From: Planctomycetota bacterium | Lineage (GTDB): Bacteria > Planctomycetota > MHYJ01 > WSZJ01 > JACPWG01 | Reading direction: 5' to 3' | DNA length: 64,000 nucleotides | Assembly: GCA_016197205.1 (NCBI GenBank) | Contig: JACPWG010000080.1 | Location: 1-64,000 of the forward strand | Part shown: positions 53,567 to 62,228 of the stretch, piece after piece | How positions within the stretch are numbered: position 1 is the stretch's first letter | Layout: every line of letters begins with the position of its first letter | The notes under the pieces: model-generated | What the model was told of the DNA's origin: nothing | What the model saw: the letters and a program-made list of their open reading frames with translations, nothing else | Database searches by the model: none | Made by a program: the position numbers and the translations under genes

Positions 53567-54646
53567 TTAAGTTCCTTTTTTTTCAGCAGCGGCCTGAAAG
53601 ATCAGTTCGCCGGTGGTCGTGAGGCTTTCCAAATGCTCCATCGGGCAGACGACGTCGACGGCGTGGCGGACGAAGGTCACGCCCGTGCGATAGGGCGGAA
53701 GCGGCGGCACGTCCTCGTCCAGCGCCAGCCGCACGGCGGCCAGCGGGAGGTTCTGGTCGGCCCGCGCCGCGAGGTAGACCCACGAGGGGAACCGCGGGTT
53801 GATTTCGATGAGCGAGTACTCCTTGGAGTGGGAGGCCCGGAGGAACTCCAGCTCGAGCGGGCCGGTCCAGCGGAGGGCCTCCACGATGCGGCCGGCGAGT
53901 TCGAGGAGAGCGGGGTCGCGCATCGTCACGCCGGCCCAGGCTTTTCCCTTTTCCGTGAGCCGGAGCTTGCGCATCGCAACGGCGCCGACAAGCCGGCCGT
54001 CGCGATTGCCGAGCGCGACCACGTCGTACTCCTCGCCGTCGATCCAGCGCTGCAGGATCACCGGCAGCCCCCAGCGCGCCCGGACGCGCTGAAAGAAGAC
54101 GGCTGCTTCTTCGAGGGTGGAGGCGACGTACGCGTCGTAAAAGATCCCCTTCACGACGAGCGGCATGCCCAACCGACCGGCTGCGGCGTGGACCTGGCCC
54201 GGGTCCATGCAGAGCTCGGTGTCCGGGAAGCGGAAGCCGTGTCCGCGGCAGAAGTCCGCGAGCGCGGCCTTGGAACGCATCCGGAGGTGCGACCCGGACG
54301 GGATCAGCATGCGCACGCCGGCCTCGCGCAGCTCCGGCTCGAGGGCCGCGAAATTCTCCAACTCGGCGTCGAGCGTGGGGACGAGCGCCTGGATGCCCGT
54401 GCGTTCGGCGACGTACTGGAGCCGGGCCAGAAGGTTCCCCTCGCCGGCGGTCGGGTAGGGGATGAGGTACACTGCGTCGAGGATGTCGGCGTCGTAGATG
54501 CCGGTGTCGAACGCGTCGTAGCCGAGGCCGACGATGCGGCCGGCCCACGACGGCTCGGCGCGCAGGGAGCGGGCGACGGGGATGCCCGGCGCGGGGTTGT
54601 CGGCGGCGTTGAGGCCGGTCACGGCGACGCGGTACGGCTGCGGCAC
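53567..54646 (-). CDS. ATP-grasp ligase
   Basis: 359 aa from GTG 54646, 1 nt after the PqqD stop. ATP-grasp enzymes form an acyl-phosphate and couple it to an amine or thiol. The N-terminal Rossmann-like lobe (YRVAVTGLNAADNPAP...VGLGYDAFDTG) is followed by the ATP-grasp core: SKAALADFCRGHGF, LGMPLVVKGIFYDAYVA (ATP-binding Lys), LQRWIDGEEYDVVALGNRDG, and the metal-binding ELEFLRAS...YSLIEINPRFPSW (E..IN.R). The arrangement resembles carbamoyl-phosphate-synthase-like or peptide-ligase ATP-grasps. Neighbouring PqqD suggests the acceptor is a peptide or protein. Substrate unknown. Confidence 0.82.
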   Translation of the reverse strand: MPQPYRVAVTGLNAADNPAPGIPVARSLRAEPSWAGRIVGLGYDAFDTGIYDADILDAVYLIPYPTAGEGNLLARLQYVAERTGIQALVPTLDAELENFAALEPELREAGVRMLIPSGSHLRMRSKAALADFCRGHGFRFPDTELCMDPGQVHAAAGRLGMPLVVKGIFYDAYVASTLEEAAVFFQRVRARWGLPVILQRWIDGEEYDVVALGNRDGRLVGAVAMRKLRLTEKGKAWAGVTMRDPALLELAGRIVEALRWTGPLELEFLRASHSKEYSLIEINPRFPSWVYLAARADQNLPLAAVRLALDEDVPPLPPYRTGVTFVRHAVDVVCPMEHLESLTTTGELIFQAAAEKKGT

Positions 54647-54647
54647 G

Positions 54648-54965
54648 TCAGGCGAGTCCAAAATCGCGGAGCTGTTGCACGAAGTCGCGCACGTCGTCGG
54701 CCGCGCGCGGGAGTTCCACGTCGAACTCCGCGGCGAGCGCGGCGGTCGCCTCCGCGGCGGCGGTCCCATGGCGCAGGCGCTGGAAGAGGAAGGCACCGGT
54801 CCGGTTCAACGTGTAGGTGAGGCCGGTCGTCGGGTCGAAGAGGAAGCCGCGTTCGCTGAAGGCGAGGTCGCGCGGGATGCCGACCTCGGGCGGAGAGGCG
54901 CTGCCGGCGGCGGAGGCCGCGCCGGTGGAGGAAGCGTCGCCTGCGGGCGGCGTGTTTTCGCTCAC
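54648..54965 (-). CDS. PqqD-like peptide-chaperone protein
   Basis: 105 aa from GTG 54965, whose GTGA overlaps the stop of the upstream repeat protein. After a ~32-residue disordered Ala/Ser/Pro leader the PqqD fold is visible: RDLAFSERGFLFDPTTGLTYTLNRTGAFLFQRL, followed by AAEATAALAAEFDVELPRAADDVRDFVQQLRDFGL. PqqD domains bind the leader of a peptide substrate and hand it to a modifying enzyme. Overlap on both sides shows strict coupling with the ATP-grasp gene. No short precursor-peptide gene is visible, so the upstream repeat protein could be the client. Confidence 0.75.
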   Translation of the reverse strand: MSENTPPAGDASSTGAASAAGSASPPEVGIPRDLAFSERGFLFDPTTGLTYTLNRTGAFLFQRLRHGTAAAEATAALAAEFDVELPRAADDVRDFVQQLRDFGLA

Positions 54966-56128
54966 TTCTTGTCCCCCTCCTTGGCGACCGGCCCGAGCTT
55001 CCCGTCTTTCCAGCGGAGGAGTCCCTCCAGGTGGTAGCCAAGGAGCGGGCACATGCGGCACCCGGAGACCTTGCAGGCGTCCTTCGTGACCTTGCGTTCC
55101 CAGAGCGCGGCCTCGTAACCGCCGCCGACATGTCGCGAGGTCAACGGGATTTTCTGAGTCGCTTCTCCGTTGGCCACGGTCTCGACCTTGTGGTCCCCTT
55201 CGGCCGCGGCGTCCTTGACGCCGGCGGGATAGACGGAACGCCCCAGGTAGGCGGTGCCGTTCTTGGCGCGTGCCGTGAGCACCAGCTCGGCCGGGAAGCC
55301 CGAGTCGTCGTACACGACGCTCGCCGAAAGGGTGGTCACCAGCGTGGGCACGAGCGCGCCGCTCTTGTACCCCAGTTGTCCCTCGAAGTGATAGCCGAGC
55401 TTCGCGCACCATTTGCACCCGGTGATCTTGCACTCGGCCGCCTCGACCTTGCGCTGCCAGAGCGCGACTTCATAGGTGCCGCCGGCGAACTTCGCGTCGA
55501 TCGTCCACGAAAGGGAGATCGGCTGGTTCTTCACCAGGATGCCGAGGTGGTCGCCGCCGTTGACCGCGTCCGTGACCCCCTTGGGGTAGAAGGAACGGCC
55601 CACCCAGACCTCGCCGTCCTTCACCTCGCCGGTCACCGCGAGCCGCCCGTTCGTGCCGTCGGCCACGACCTCGACGTCCATGCGGGCGACCGCCTCTCCG
55701 CTGAGCTTGCCGGCGCGGTAGCCAAGCTGACCTTCCACGTGATAGCCGACGGCGCGGCAGGTCGGGCAGCCCCCGGGCGTACGGCAGTCCCTTTTGTCCA
55801 CCTTGCGTCGCCACAGGGCGACCTCGAAGGAGCCGCCCTGGAAGGATGTCCCAACGGGGAAGCTCTCCAGGAACGGCCCACGGCCGACGGGTACGAGCGC
55901 GTGGTCGCCGTCCTTGGCCGGGTTGCTCATGGACTTGGGGTAAAGGGAGCGACCGAGCCAAACGCTCGCGGGGGCGTCCCCTGTGACGACCAGGCGGGTC
56001 GGGCGGCCGGTGGCCTTGTCGCGTTCGACCGTGGCCTGGAGCGGCGTGTCCTGGGCGGGGAGGGGGGCCGCGAGGAAGAGCGCGGTGCAAGCTGCCAGTG
56101 TGACCGCCCAGATCGTCCGAGGGTTCAT
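54962..56128 (-). CDS. Secreted protein of three ~115-aa Cys-motif repeats
   Basis: 388 aa from ATG 56128 (GGAG 7 nt upstream). Signal peptide at 1-26 (AACTALFLAAPLPAQ). Three tandem repeats follow (about 27-145, 146-262, 263-380). Each has a VWLGRSLYP-like strand block, GDH, FxGGxxEVALWxRKV, then a three-Cys motif (CRTPGGCPTC, CKITGCKWC, CKVSGCRMC) and LGYHxEGxLxYKxG. I recognise no domain family. The Cys triplets could bind metal or be modified. It is the first gene of the PqqD/ATP-grasp/decarboxylase operon, with its stop overlapping the PqqD start, so it may be the substrate or effector of that system. Confidence 0.7.
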   Translation of the reverse strand: MNPRTIWAVTLAACTALFLAAPLPAQDTPLQATVERDKATGRPTRLVVTGDAPASVWLGRSLYPKSMSNPAKDGDHALVPVGRGPFLESFPVGTSFQGGSFEVALWRRKVDKRDCRTPGGCPTCRAVGYHVEGQLGYRAGKLSGEAVARMDVEVVADGTNGRLAVTGEVKDGEVWVGRSFYPKGVTDAVNGGDHLGILVKNQPISLSWTIDAKFAGGTYEVALWQRKVEAAECKITGCKWCAKLGYHFEGQLGYKSGALVPTLVTTLSASVVYDDSGFPAELVLTARAKNGTAYLGRSVYPAGVKDAAAEGDHKVETVANGEATQKIPLTSRHVGGGYEAALWERKVTKDACKVSGCRMCPLLGYHLEGLLRWKDGKLGPVAKEGDKK

Positions 56129-56566
56129 GTTCGTCTCCGGGTTGTGTTCGCTGCATAGAGATACCCGCGGGACGGCGCGCCGGGGAGAGGCCGGATTGTA
56201 CGTCTTGTGAAAGATGCCTGCAAGGGATCGCTTTGAGCGCGCCTTCAGCCGCGGTGCTCCAGATGCCGGTGCGGCGCCACCTGCGGAGAGACGAGGGTGG
56301 TCTCGCGGTTCCGCGCGGGCCCGAGGCTCGCGCCCGCGCGCATGGGCCTCCGCTCCACGGCGTGGTTCGTCCTGTCGGCCCCGGAGGCGAAGCCTCCGGC
56401 GCCCAATTGCGCGCGCGCCGTGGCGGCTGCGCCGGAAGGGGCGTCGCGCGCCGGCGTTGACTTCGGTGGGCGGGCGCGGTAGAGTGACTTCTGCCCCCGC
56501 GGGAGCGTCGCACTCCCCGAGAGCCACTCCGGGCGTTTCCGCAGGAAACTTGGAGCTCGAAGGCTG
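56129..56566. other. Divergent intergenic region, no gene seen
   Basis: 438 bp between the divergent repeat-protein and kinase genes. It should hold both promoters, but I cannot identify convincing boxes. A short inverted pair around GCGGTTCCGCGC near 56305 is the only structure noticed. Confidence 0.4.
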
Positions 56567-57442
56567 ATGGCGGATGGGATGGCGATCCCGGGCGTCCAGA
56601 TCCTTGGGAAACTCGGCGCCGGCGGCACCGGCTCGGTTTTCCGGGGGCTCCACGTCCAGACGAACGTCCCGGTCGCCGTGAAGATCCTCTATCCAAAGCT
56701 CGCGCGCGATCCCATGCACGTGAAGCGGTTCGTCCGCGAGTCGCAGCTCCTCATCGAGTTCCACCATGCGGTCATCGTTCGCGGCATGGCGCATGGCGAG
56801 GCGGGCGGCCTCCACTACATGGTCATGGAGTTGGTCAAGGGCCAGTCGGTCATGGAGCTGCTCGACCTGTGGGAGGGGGCCATCGCGGAGAAGGTCGCGC
56901 TCAAGCTGGTCCGGGACGTCGCCGAGGCGCTCGATTACATGTGGTCGCGCGGCGTTCTCCACAAGGACATCAAGCCGGGCAACATCATTCTCACCGAAAA
57001 GGGGAAGGCCAAACTCTGCGACCTCGGTTTTGCCGCGCCCATGCGGCGGTCCAACGGCGCGACCACGCACTCCGAAGTCACCGTCGGCACGCGCGAGTAC
57101 ATCTCCCCCGAGCAGGCCCAGGGGGAAAACGAAATCGACATCACCTCCGACATCTACTCCCTCGGAGCGACTCTCTATCACATGGTGACGGGGAAAATGC
57201 CGAAAAACGATCCCCTCGAGCCCGAAGTCCGGCGGAGAAGCGTACTCGAGGGGATCGCGAACGCCACGAATTCCGCGGCCGGTCTCACCGATTGCACCCG
57301 CTACTTCATCCTGAAGGCGATGGCGCGCGATCGCACAAAGCGGTTCGCCCGCCCGCGCCAGATCGCCGTGGAGATCCAGCAGTTCCTGGATGGCGTACGG
57401 ACCTTCGGCAAAGAGGCGTGGATGGCGCAGAAGGATCTCTGA
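56567..57442 (+). CDS. Hanks-type Ser/Thr protein kinase
   Basis: 291 aa soluble kinase consisting of little more than the catalytic domain. Gly loop LGKLGAGGTGSVFRG (~12-26), ATP-binding Lys in PVAVKILYP, catalytic loop GVLHKDIKPGNIIL (HKDIKPGN in place of HRDLKPxN), Mg-binding DLGF in place of DFG, and activation-segment GTREYISPEQA. There is no sensor or transmembrane part, unusual for bacterial kinases, so it may take input from partners. The start could be ATG 56567 or 56579. FHA proteins such as that at 22191 are typical readers of such kinases. Confidence 0.88.
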   Translation: MADGMAIPGVQILGKLGAGGTGSVFRGLHVQTNVPVAVKILYPKLARDPMHVKRFVRESQLLIEFHHAVIVRGMAHGEAGGLHYMVMELVKGQSVMELLDLWEGAIAEKVALKLVRDVAEALDYMWSRGVLHKDIKPGNIILTEKGKAKLCDLGFAAPMRRSNGATTHSEVTVGTREYISPEQAQGENEIDITSDIYSLGATLYHMVTGKMPKNDPLEPEVRRRSVLEGIANATNSAAGLTDCTRYFILKAMARDRTKRFARPRQIAVEIQQFLDGVRTFGKEAWMAQKDL

Positions 57443-57611
57443 TGCGCCAGTGATGGCCCCCCCCCCCGGCCGGCCGCGAAGCGCACTCCGGAATAACCGC
57501 CCTCCTCGCTGGTATCCTCCCTGTCTCCGTGTCGCTCACGCTCCCGTCTTGCCCTCCGGTGCCCGCGGTCCGCGTGCGTAGGAGGGAGGCACGCGTTCCC
57601 AGGAGGACCCC

Positions 57612-59870
57612 ATGCCGCAGCTCCCTCTCCGCCCCGCCGTGTCGCGTCCCCCGTCTCCTCGCCCGCCCACGCCCGGCACACGCGGAGTCCGCGTGGGGCT
57701 CGCCTCGCTCCTCCTCGTGACCTGCCTCGCTTCCTCGCTCCACGCGCAGGGCATGATCATCGTCGACGACCCTCCGACCGGTGCGCCGGGCGCGGGCGTC
57801 GCGCGCTTCTCCACGCGCGACCACCGCGCGACCGTGACCATCCGCGACCAGGTCGCCGCCACGCACGTCGAACAGACCTTCGTCAACTTCGGCGACCGCG
57901 AGACGGAAGCGACCTTCCTCTTCCCGATCCCGGTCGGCGCCGCGCTCTCCGGTTTTCGCCTGAAGGCGGGGGGGCGTCCGGTCCCGGCGCGCATCCTCGA
58001 AAAGGAGGAGGCGCGTCGCGTGTACGAGTCGATCGTGGCCCGCCGCCGCGACCCCGCGCTCCTCGAGTGCGTCGGGCGCGCGCTTGTTCAGGCGCGCGTC
58101 TTTCCCATCCCGCCCCGCGGAGAGCAGCGGATCGAAATCGACTACGAGGAGGTCCTGCCGGCGGACGCGGGGCTGTGCAGGTACGTCTACCCGCTCAGCC
58201 TGGAGCGACTCTCGGCGCGGCCGCTCGACAACGTGACGATCGTCGTGCGCGTCGAGTCCTCGGGCATGCTCAAGAATCTCTACTCGCCGTCGCACACCGT
58301 GAGCGTCAGCCGCCCGGACGACCGGCACGGGGTCGTTTCGTTCGAGGAGACGCACACCCTCCCGGACCAGGACTTCACACTCTATTTCGGCGCGGCCGAC
58401 GGCCCGGTCGGGCTGCACTTCCTCACGTTTGCCGACGGCAAGGAGGACGGCTACTTCCTGCTGCTGGCCTCGCCGCAGGTGAAGCCCGCGGACGCGGAGG
58501 TCGCGGGGAAGGACGTCGCGTTTGTCCTCGACACTTCGGGCAGCATGGCGGGGGAGAAGATCGCGCAGGCGCGGCGGTCGCTTGAGTACTGCCTGCAGAG
58601 CCTGCGGCCGCAGGACCGGTTCACGCTCGTGGCGTTCAACTCGACCGTCAACCCTTTTTCCGTCACCCTCGTGGACGCGACCAAGGAGCGGATCGGCGAG
58701 GCGGTGGCCTTTTTGCGGGCGGTCCCCGCGGCCGGCGGGACGAACATCGCCGAGGCCCTCGCGACCGCGCTACGGGCGTTGCCCGGGAGCGCGCGGCCGG
58801 CGTTCGTGGTGTTCCTAACGGACGGGTTGCCCACCGTCGGCGAGCAGGATCCGGCGGCGATCGTAAAGGGCGTGGAGGCGGCGAACGCGGCGCGCGCGCG
58901 CGTCTTCACGTTCGGCGTCGGCTACGACGTGAACACGCACCTCCTGGACGGGATCGCCGAGCGGACGCGGGCGGTGAGCGACTACGTGCGGCCGAAGGAG
59001 GACGTGGAGGTGAAGGTCTCGTCTTTTTTTGCGAAGGTCGGCGCGCCGGTGCTCACCGACCTCGCGTTCGAATTCGCTGGGGCGCGCGTCTACGACCTCT
59101 TTCCCCGGCAGCTCCCGGACCTGTTTCAAGGCTCACAGCTCTTGCTCTTCGGGCGGTACGCCCCGGCCGTGACCTCCGCGGCGGCGGGCTCCGCGGGCGC
59201 GGTCGCGGGCGCGACCAGTACGTCCGCGGGCGCGATCCGGCTGCGCGGGCGCGTGGAGGGAGCGTCGCGAGAGTTCGTCACCGACGCCGCGTTCCCACGT
59301 TCAAGGGGCGGAGATGAGGCCCTGCCGCGGCTCTGGGCCGCGCGGAAGATCGGATTCCTGCTGGACGAGATCCGTCTGCACGGGAAGGCGAAGGAGCTGG
59401 TGGACGAGGTGATCGCGCTTTCGCGGCAGCACGGCATCGTGACGGAGTACACGTCCTTCCTGATCCAGGAAGACGGCGTCGCGTCGGCCGACACGCTGCG
59501 CGGCACTGCGGAGCGGAACTTCTCGGACGCCTTCGGGCAGCAGACAGGCGGCTGGGCCGTGGCGCAGTCGATAAACGGCCGGAATTACCAGGAGCAGTCC
59601 TGCACGGGGAACATGAACTGGGTGCTGCAGGCGGACGGGCACGTGCGGCGCATCGGCGGCGTGCGGCGGATCGCGGGCAGGACCTTCTACCTGCGGAGCG
59701 GCGCCTGGGTGGACGCGGCCGTGCGCGCGGACCTGCCGGTGTCCGAGGTGGCGTCCTTCTCGCAGACCTACTTCGACCTGAACCACGAGGACGCGGACGT
59801 CGCGCGCATCCAGTCCCTGGGCCAGGAGGTCCTGTACGTGAAGGACGGGCGGGTGGTGCACTGCAAGTGA
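57612..59870 (+). CDS. Secreted VIT and von Willebrand factor A domain protein
   Basis: 752 aa, AGGAGG 5 nt before the ATG. Residues 1-46 are a long signal peptide ending SLHAQ. A VIT domain (~52-185) shows TVTIRDQVAATHVEQTFVNFG...EATFLFPIPVGAALSGF and RILEKEEARRVYE. The vWA domain (~300-480) has the MIDAS motif DTSGSMAGEK with T and D ligands in AGGTNIAEAL and FLTDGLPTVG. The last ~150 residues include a helical RLWAARKIGFLLDEIRLHG block, also usual in VIT-vWA proteins. Related to eukaryotic inter-alpha-trypsin inhibitor heavy chains; likely an adhesive surface protein. Confidence 0.88.
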   Translation: MPQLPLRPAVSRPPSPRPPTPGTRGVRVGLASLLLVTCLASSLHAQGMIIVDDPPTGAPGAGVARFSTRDHRATVTIRDQVAATHVEQTFVNFGDRETEATFLFPIPVGAALSGFRLKAGGRPVPARILEKEEARRVYESIVARRRDPALLECVGRALVQARVFPIPPRGEQRIEIDYEEVLPADAGLCRYVYPLSLERLSARPLDNVTIVVRVESSGMLKNLYSPSHTVSVSRPDDRHGVVSFEETHTLPDQDFTLYFGAADGPVGLHFLTFADGKEDGYFLLLASPQVKPADAEVAGKDVAFVLDTSGSMAGEKIAQARRSLEYCLQSLRPQDRFTLVAFNSTVNPFSVTLVDATKERIGEAVAFLRAVPAAGGTNIAEALATALRALPGSARPAFVVFLTDGLPTVGEQDPAAIVKGVEAANAARARVFTFGVGYDVNTHLLDGIAERTRAVSDYVRPKEDVEVKVSSFFAKVGAPVLTDLAFEFAGARVYDLFPRQLPDLFQGSQLLLFGRYAPAVTSAAAGSAGAVAGATSTSAGAIRLRGRVEGASREFVTDAAFPRSRGGDEALPRLWAARKIGFLLDEIRLHGKAKELVDEVIALSRQHGIVTEYTSFLIQEDGVASADTLRGTAERNFSDAFGQQTGGWAVAQSINGRNYQEQSCTGNMNWVLQADGHVRRIGGVRRIAGRTFYLRSGAWVDAAVRADLPVSEVASFSQTYFDLNHEDADVARIQSLGQEVLYVKDGRVVHCK

Positions 59871-59959
59871 GGGGGAGCGCTTGATGGCGCGCAGCGCTCC
59901 ATCGGGGGCCGCTCCAATTTCCCGGCAATTCGCGGCTCACTTTGCTGGGGCATGTTGCC

Positions 59960-60100
59960 TGCTCCTTCAAGGTGGGATGGACCCTTCGACTCTTGCGAAT
60001 CGGAGCCGCAATCTCCGAGCGCGGAAAGGGGCGAACTTCCCAGTGTGCTCCTCCTCCAGTAGCGAGGCCTGCACCACAATGCGAACCCAAGGCGCATGAC
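59960..60100. repeat. Dispersed repeat copy 3 (relative of 34590..34700)
   Basis: TTCAAGGTGGGATGGACC, TTCGACTCTTGCG and TCCGAGCGCGGAAAGGGGCG align with the left flank of the 34697 element. A decayed CCTGCACCACAATGCG palindrome half ends it near 60085. The gap 59871..60437 also holds MITE copy B and no gene. Confidence 0.6.
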
Positions 60101-60151
60101 CAAGTGGGAAAGCTGCTTGCTGCTGGAAGAAGGTGCTGCGCAGCCACCTTG

Positions 60152-60339
60152 GGCATGGTTCAATTCGGGCGGCGTATGGGTAACACTGATCGACGCTCAA
60201 ACGTAGGGGCGGGCCTTGTGCCCGCCCTCGTGGCGCCGCCGCGCACTCTGACGCCTTGCAGCAAAGCGCGGGCGCCCACAAGGGGCGCCCCTACGGCAGG
60301 CGGCCGACGGAAATCTGTGACCCAGATTTGAACCATGCC
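60152..60339. mobile_element. 188-bp MITE with terminal inverted repeats, copy B
   Basis: Ends GGCATGGTTCAA / TTTGAACCATGCC; same length as copy A (19386..19573) and alignable to its reverse complement throughout, including both internal hairpins built on GGGGCGGGC and GGGCGCCC. Flanked by CCACCTTG (60144..60151) and CCACCTTA (60340..60347), an 8-bp duplication with one mismatch. Confidence 0.88.
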
Positions 60340-60437
60340 CCACCTTAAAAGGGCTGGGCGGAAGCCCGAATCCACAAATCGGAGGTTGACACGAGGTCGG
60401 ACCCCGGGTATTCTGCCCCGAGAGGCCTCCAGACGGA

Positions 60438-60845
60438 ATGACACCAGAACGGAATGCTCGAATGATCCAGAGACGCAGTCCCCACCACCTGCTCTTCTGG
60501 GCGGCCAGTCTGGCGCTCCTGCTGCTCTGGTCGGGATCGGACTCCCCCCGACGAGGCCAGGCACGGCTCCCCCAGGAGTACACGGACGCGAGCCAGTCCG
60601 GCACTTCCCATCCGCCGCCGCCCGCCCCCTCGAAAGACCCGCGGTTGCCCACGCGGACCGGCGCCTGCCTGGGCCCGGTTCGAAGCGCGCCTCCGACGCC
60701 GGTGTCAACCGTTACCACGATCGTTGCACAGTCGCTGGACCTTTTCGCCATCCATGCCTGTGGTCGCCTGACCGCGGGAGACCTGCTCCTCCCTCCGATC
60801 CCACCCCTCAGCTCCCCGGGTGCCTCGCGGGCCCCTCCCCTCTAG
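60438..60845 (+). CDS. Hypothetical small membrane or exported protein
   Basis: 135 codons from ATG 60438, or 127 from ATG 60462. A hydrophobic segment LLFWAASLALLLLW near the N-terminus could be a signal anchor; the rest is Pro/Ser-rich with no recognised domain. No strong ribosome site. It may be spurious. The following stretch 60846..61527 has no convincing gene apart from the repeat element there. Confidence 0.3.
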   Translation: MTPERNARMIQRRSPHHLLFWAASLALLLLWSGSDSPRRGQARLPQEYTDASQSGTSHPPPPAPSKDPRLPTRTGACLGPVRSAPPTPVSTVTTIVAQSLDLFAIHACGRLTAGDLLLPPIPPLSSPGASRAPPL

Positions 60846-61142
60846 GCCCACCGGTCCCCGCTGCCATCGGGGACTTGCGAGGGTCAGGAAGAACAGGCGC
60901 CGGTGTGTCCCGGCCGAAGCTCGTCCGCGTGACAGCTTGCTCCGAGCGCTGAGCCGTCATGTACGACCTCGGCCGGCAATCCCACGCCGGCTCGTCCGCT
61001 GAGCTCGGTATCCCCGGCTTCTTCCACTCCCACGCCGCCTCCCTCGCCCTCTCAGTCTCCACCGACGGGTGCATGCTTTCGCCCGGACATCCGCGCGAGT
61101 CTTTCGCCCTTCGGTGGGTGGTACGCGCATCGCCCGGGTGCC

Positions 61143-61509
61143 CTAGCGGGCCTTCAAGGTCGTTCCGGGGGGTGAAGGTTGAAGGTCAGACCGCGCCCCT
61201 CCAGGAGGGACGCAACGACGAACTCGATCCATCCGCCGGCCAGTCACCCCGCCTGAAGGCGGAACTACGAACCGGGTCGCCGTACTTCGCGCCGGTTGCC
61301 CGTTATGGCCGATTTCCGGGCACCGCGCGAACAGGCCGCGGCGCTGCTTGTAGTTCCGCCTTCAGGCGGACCGTGAGGCTACTGGGGTTCACTCGCGAGC
61401 AGCCCGTCAACGTCGGTCCGGGGTGGTGCTTGCCCCGGGGTCAATCGAGCTGGGATGAACCCACGAGGGACACCGAGAACTCACCGTAACGACATTGAAG
61501 GCCCACTAG
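61143..61509. mobile_element. 367-bp element with ~20-bp inverted ends bounded by CTAG, copy B
   Basis: Left end CTAGCGGGCCTTCAAGGTCG, right end (reverse complement) CTAGTGGGCCTTCAATGTCG; these match the ends of 24535..24922. The interior differs and contains the inverted palindrome pair 61249..61268 / 61350..61369. Its right end lies 18 bp before the next gene, just upstream of that gene's AGGGAG ribosome site. Confidence 0.6.
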
Positions 61510-61527
61510 CACAGGGAGCGCCGCTCT

Positions 61528-62211
61528 ATGGGCAAGAAAAACCGCGGAAAACGTCAGCATACGGTGGATCGACGGACCGAGCCGAAGCCACTGACGGAAG
61601 CGGACGGGGCGGCGCCTCTGCCGGTAGGGCAGTCCTCGCCGCACCAGCCTCCGCCGTCCTTGGCCGCCACTTCCCCGCCCGACCGCAAGGCTCTCCTCCC
61701 GGGCGAAGGATCGTCCACCGGCACGGATCCTTCTCCGGCGGGCGTAGCTTCGCACGCGGGTGTCCTGACCTCGGCCGGCGCGGCGCCGCTCCCCGGCGCG
61801 ATCCTCGGCGGCGGGCAATCCCCCCTCCCGGCAACGGCGTCGTTCGACCCCGCCCCGAAAGCGGGCACTTCCGTGCAGGCCCCCGTGGCCCCGTCGACGC
61901 AGCCCACGCCCCCGGACAACCTCGCCGGATGCTTCTCCCGGGTCGCGTGGCTCATGCTGGCCCCATGCCTGCTTTGCATGTTGCTCCTCATGATCGCGAT
62001 CGATCACTTCCCGATCGGTTCTCCGCTCGACTGGGCCTACGCGTCCCTCGCCTGCGTCCTCTTGGCCGCCCGACGGATCGATGAGCGGGTCAGCCGCTCG
62101 CCGCAGGAGCTTCCCATGGCCACAACTCCGCCGCGCTTCGCGCTCGGCTTCCTGGCTACGGCCCTGCTGGGCTTGCTGGCCGCGCACGGAATCGGTTGGC
62201 TCACCAAGTGA
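61528..62211 (+). CDS. Two-TM membrane protein with disordered N-terminus
   Basis: 227 aa, AGGGAG 9 nt before the ATG. A basic start (MGKKNRGKRQ) and ~120 disordered Pro/Ala/Ser residues lead to hydrophobic helices at ~137-160 (VAWLMLAPCLLCMLLLMIAI), a weaker one at ~165-180, and one near the C-terminus (FALGFLATALLGLLAAHGIGW). No family recognised. It ends just upstream of the antiporter start, so the two are probably one transcript. Confidence 0.55.
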   Translation: MGKKNRGKRQHTVDRRTEPKPLTEADGAAPLPVGQSSPHQPPPSLAATSPPDRKALLPGEGSSTGTDPSPAGVASHAGVLTSAGAAPLPGAILGGGQSPLPATASFDPAPKAGTSVQAPVAPSTQPTPPDNLAGCFSRVAWLMLAPCLLCMLLLMIAIDHFPIGSPLDWAYASLACVLLAARRIDERVSRSPQELPMATTPPRFALGFLATALLGLLAAHGIGWLTK

Positions 62212-62228
62212 TCCCGGAGGTCAACGGC

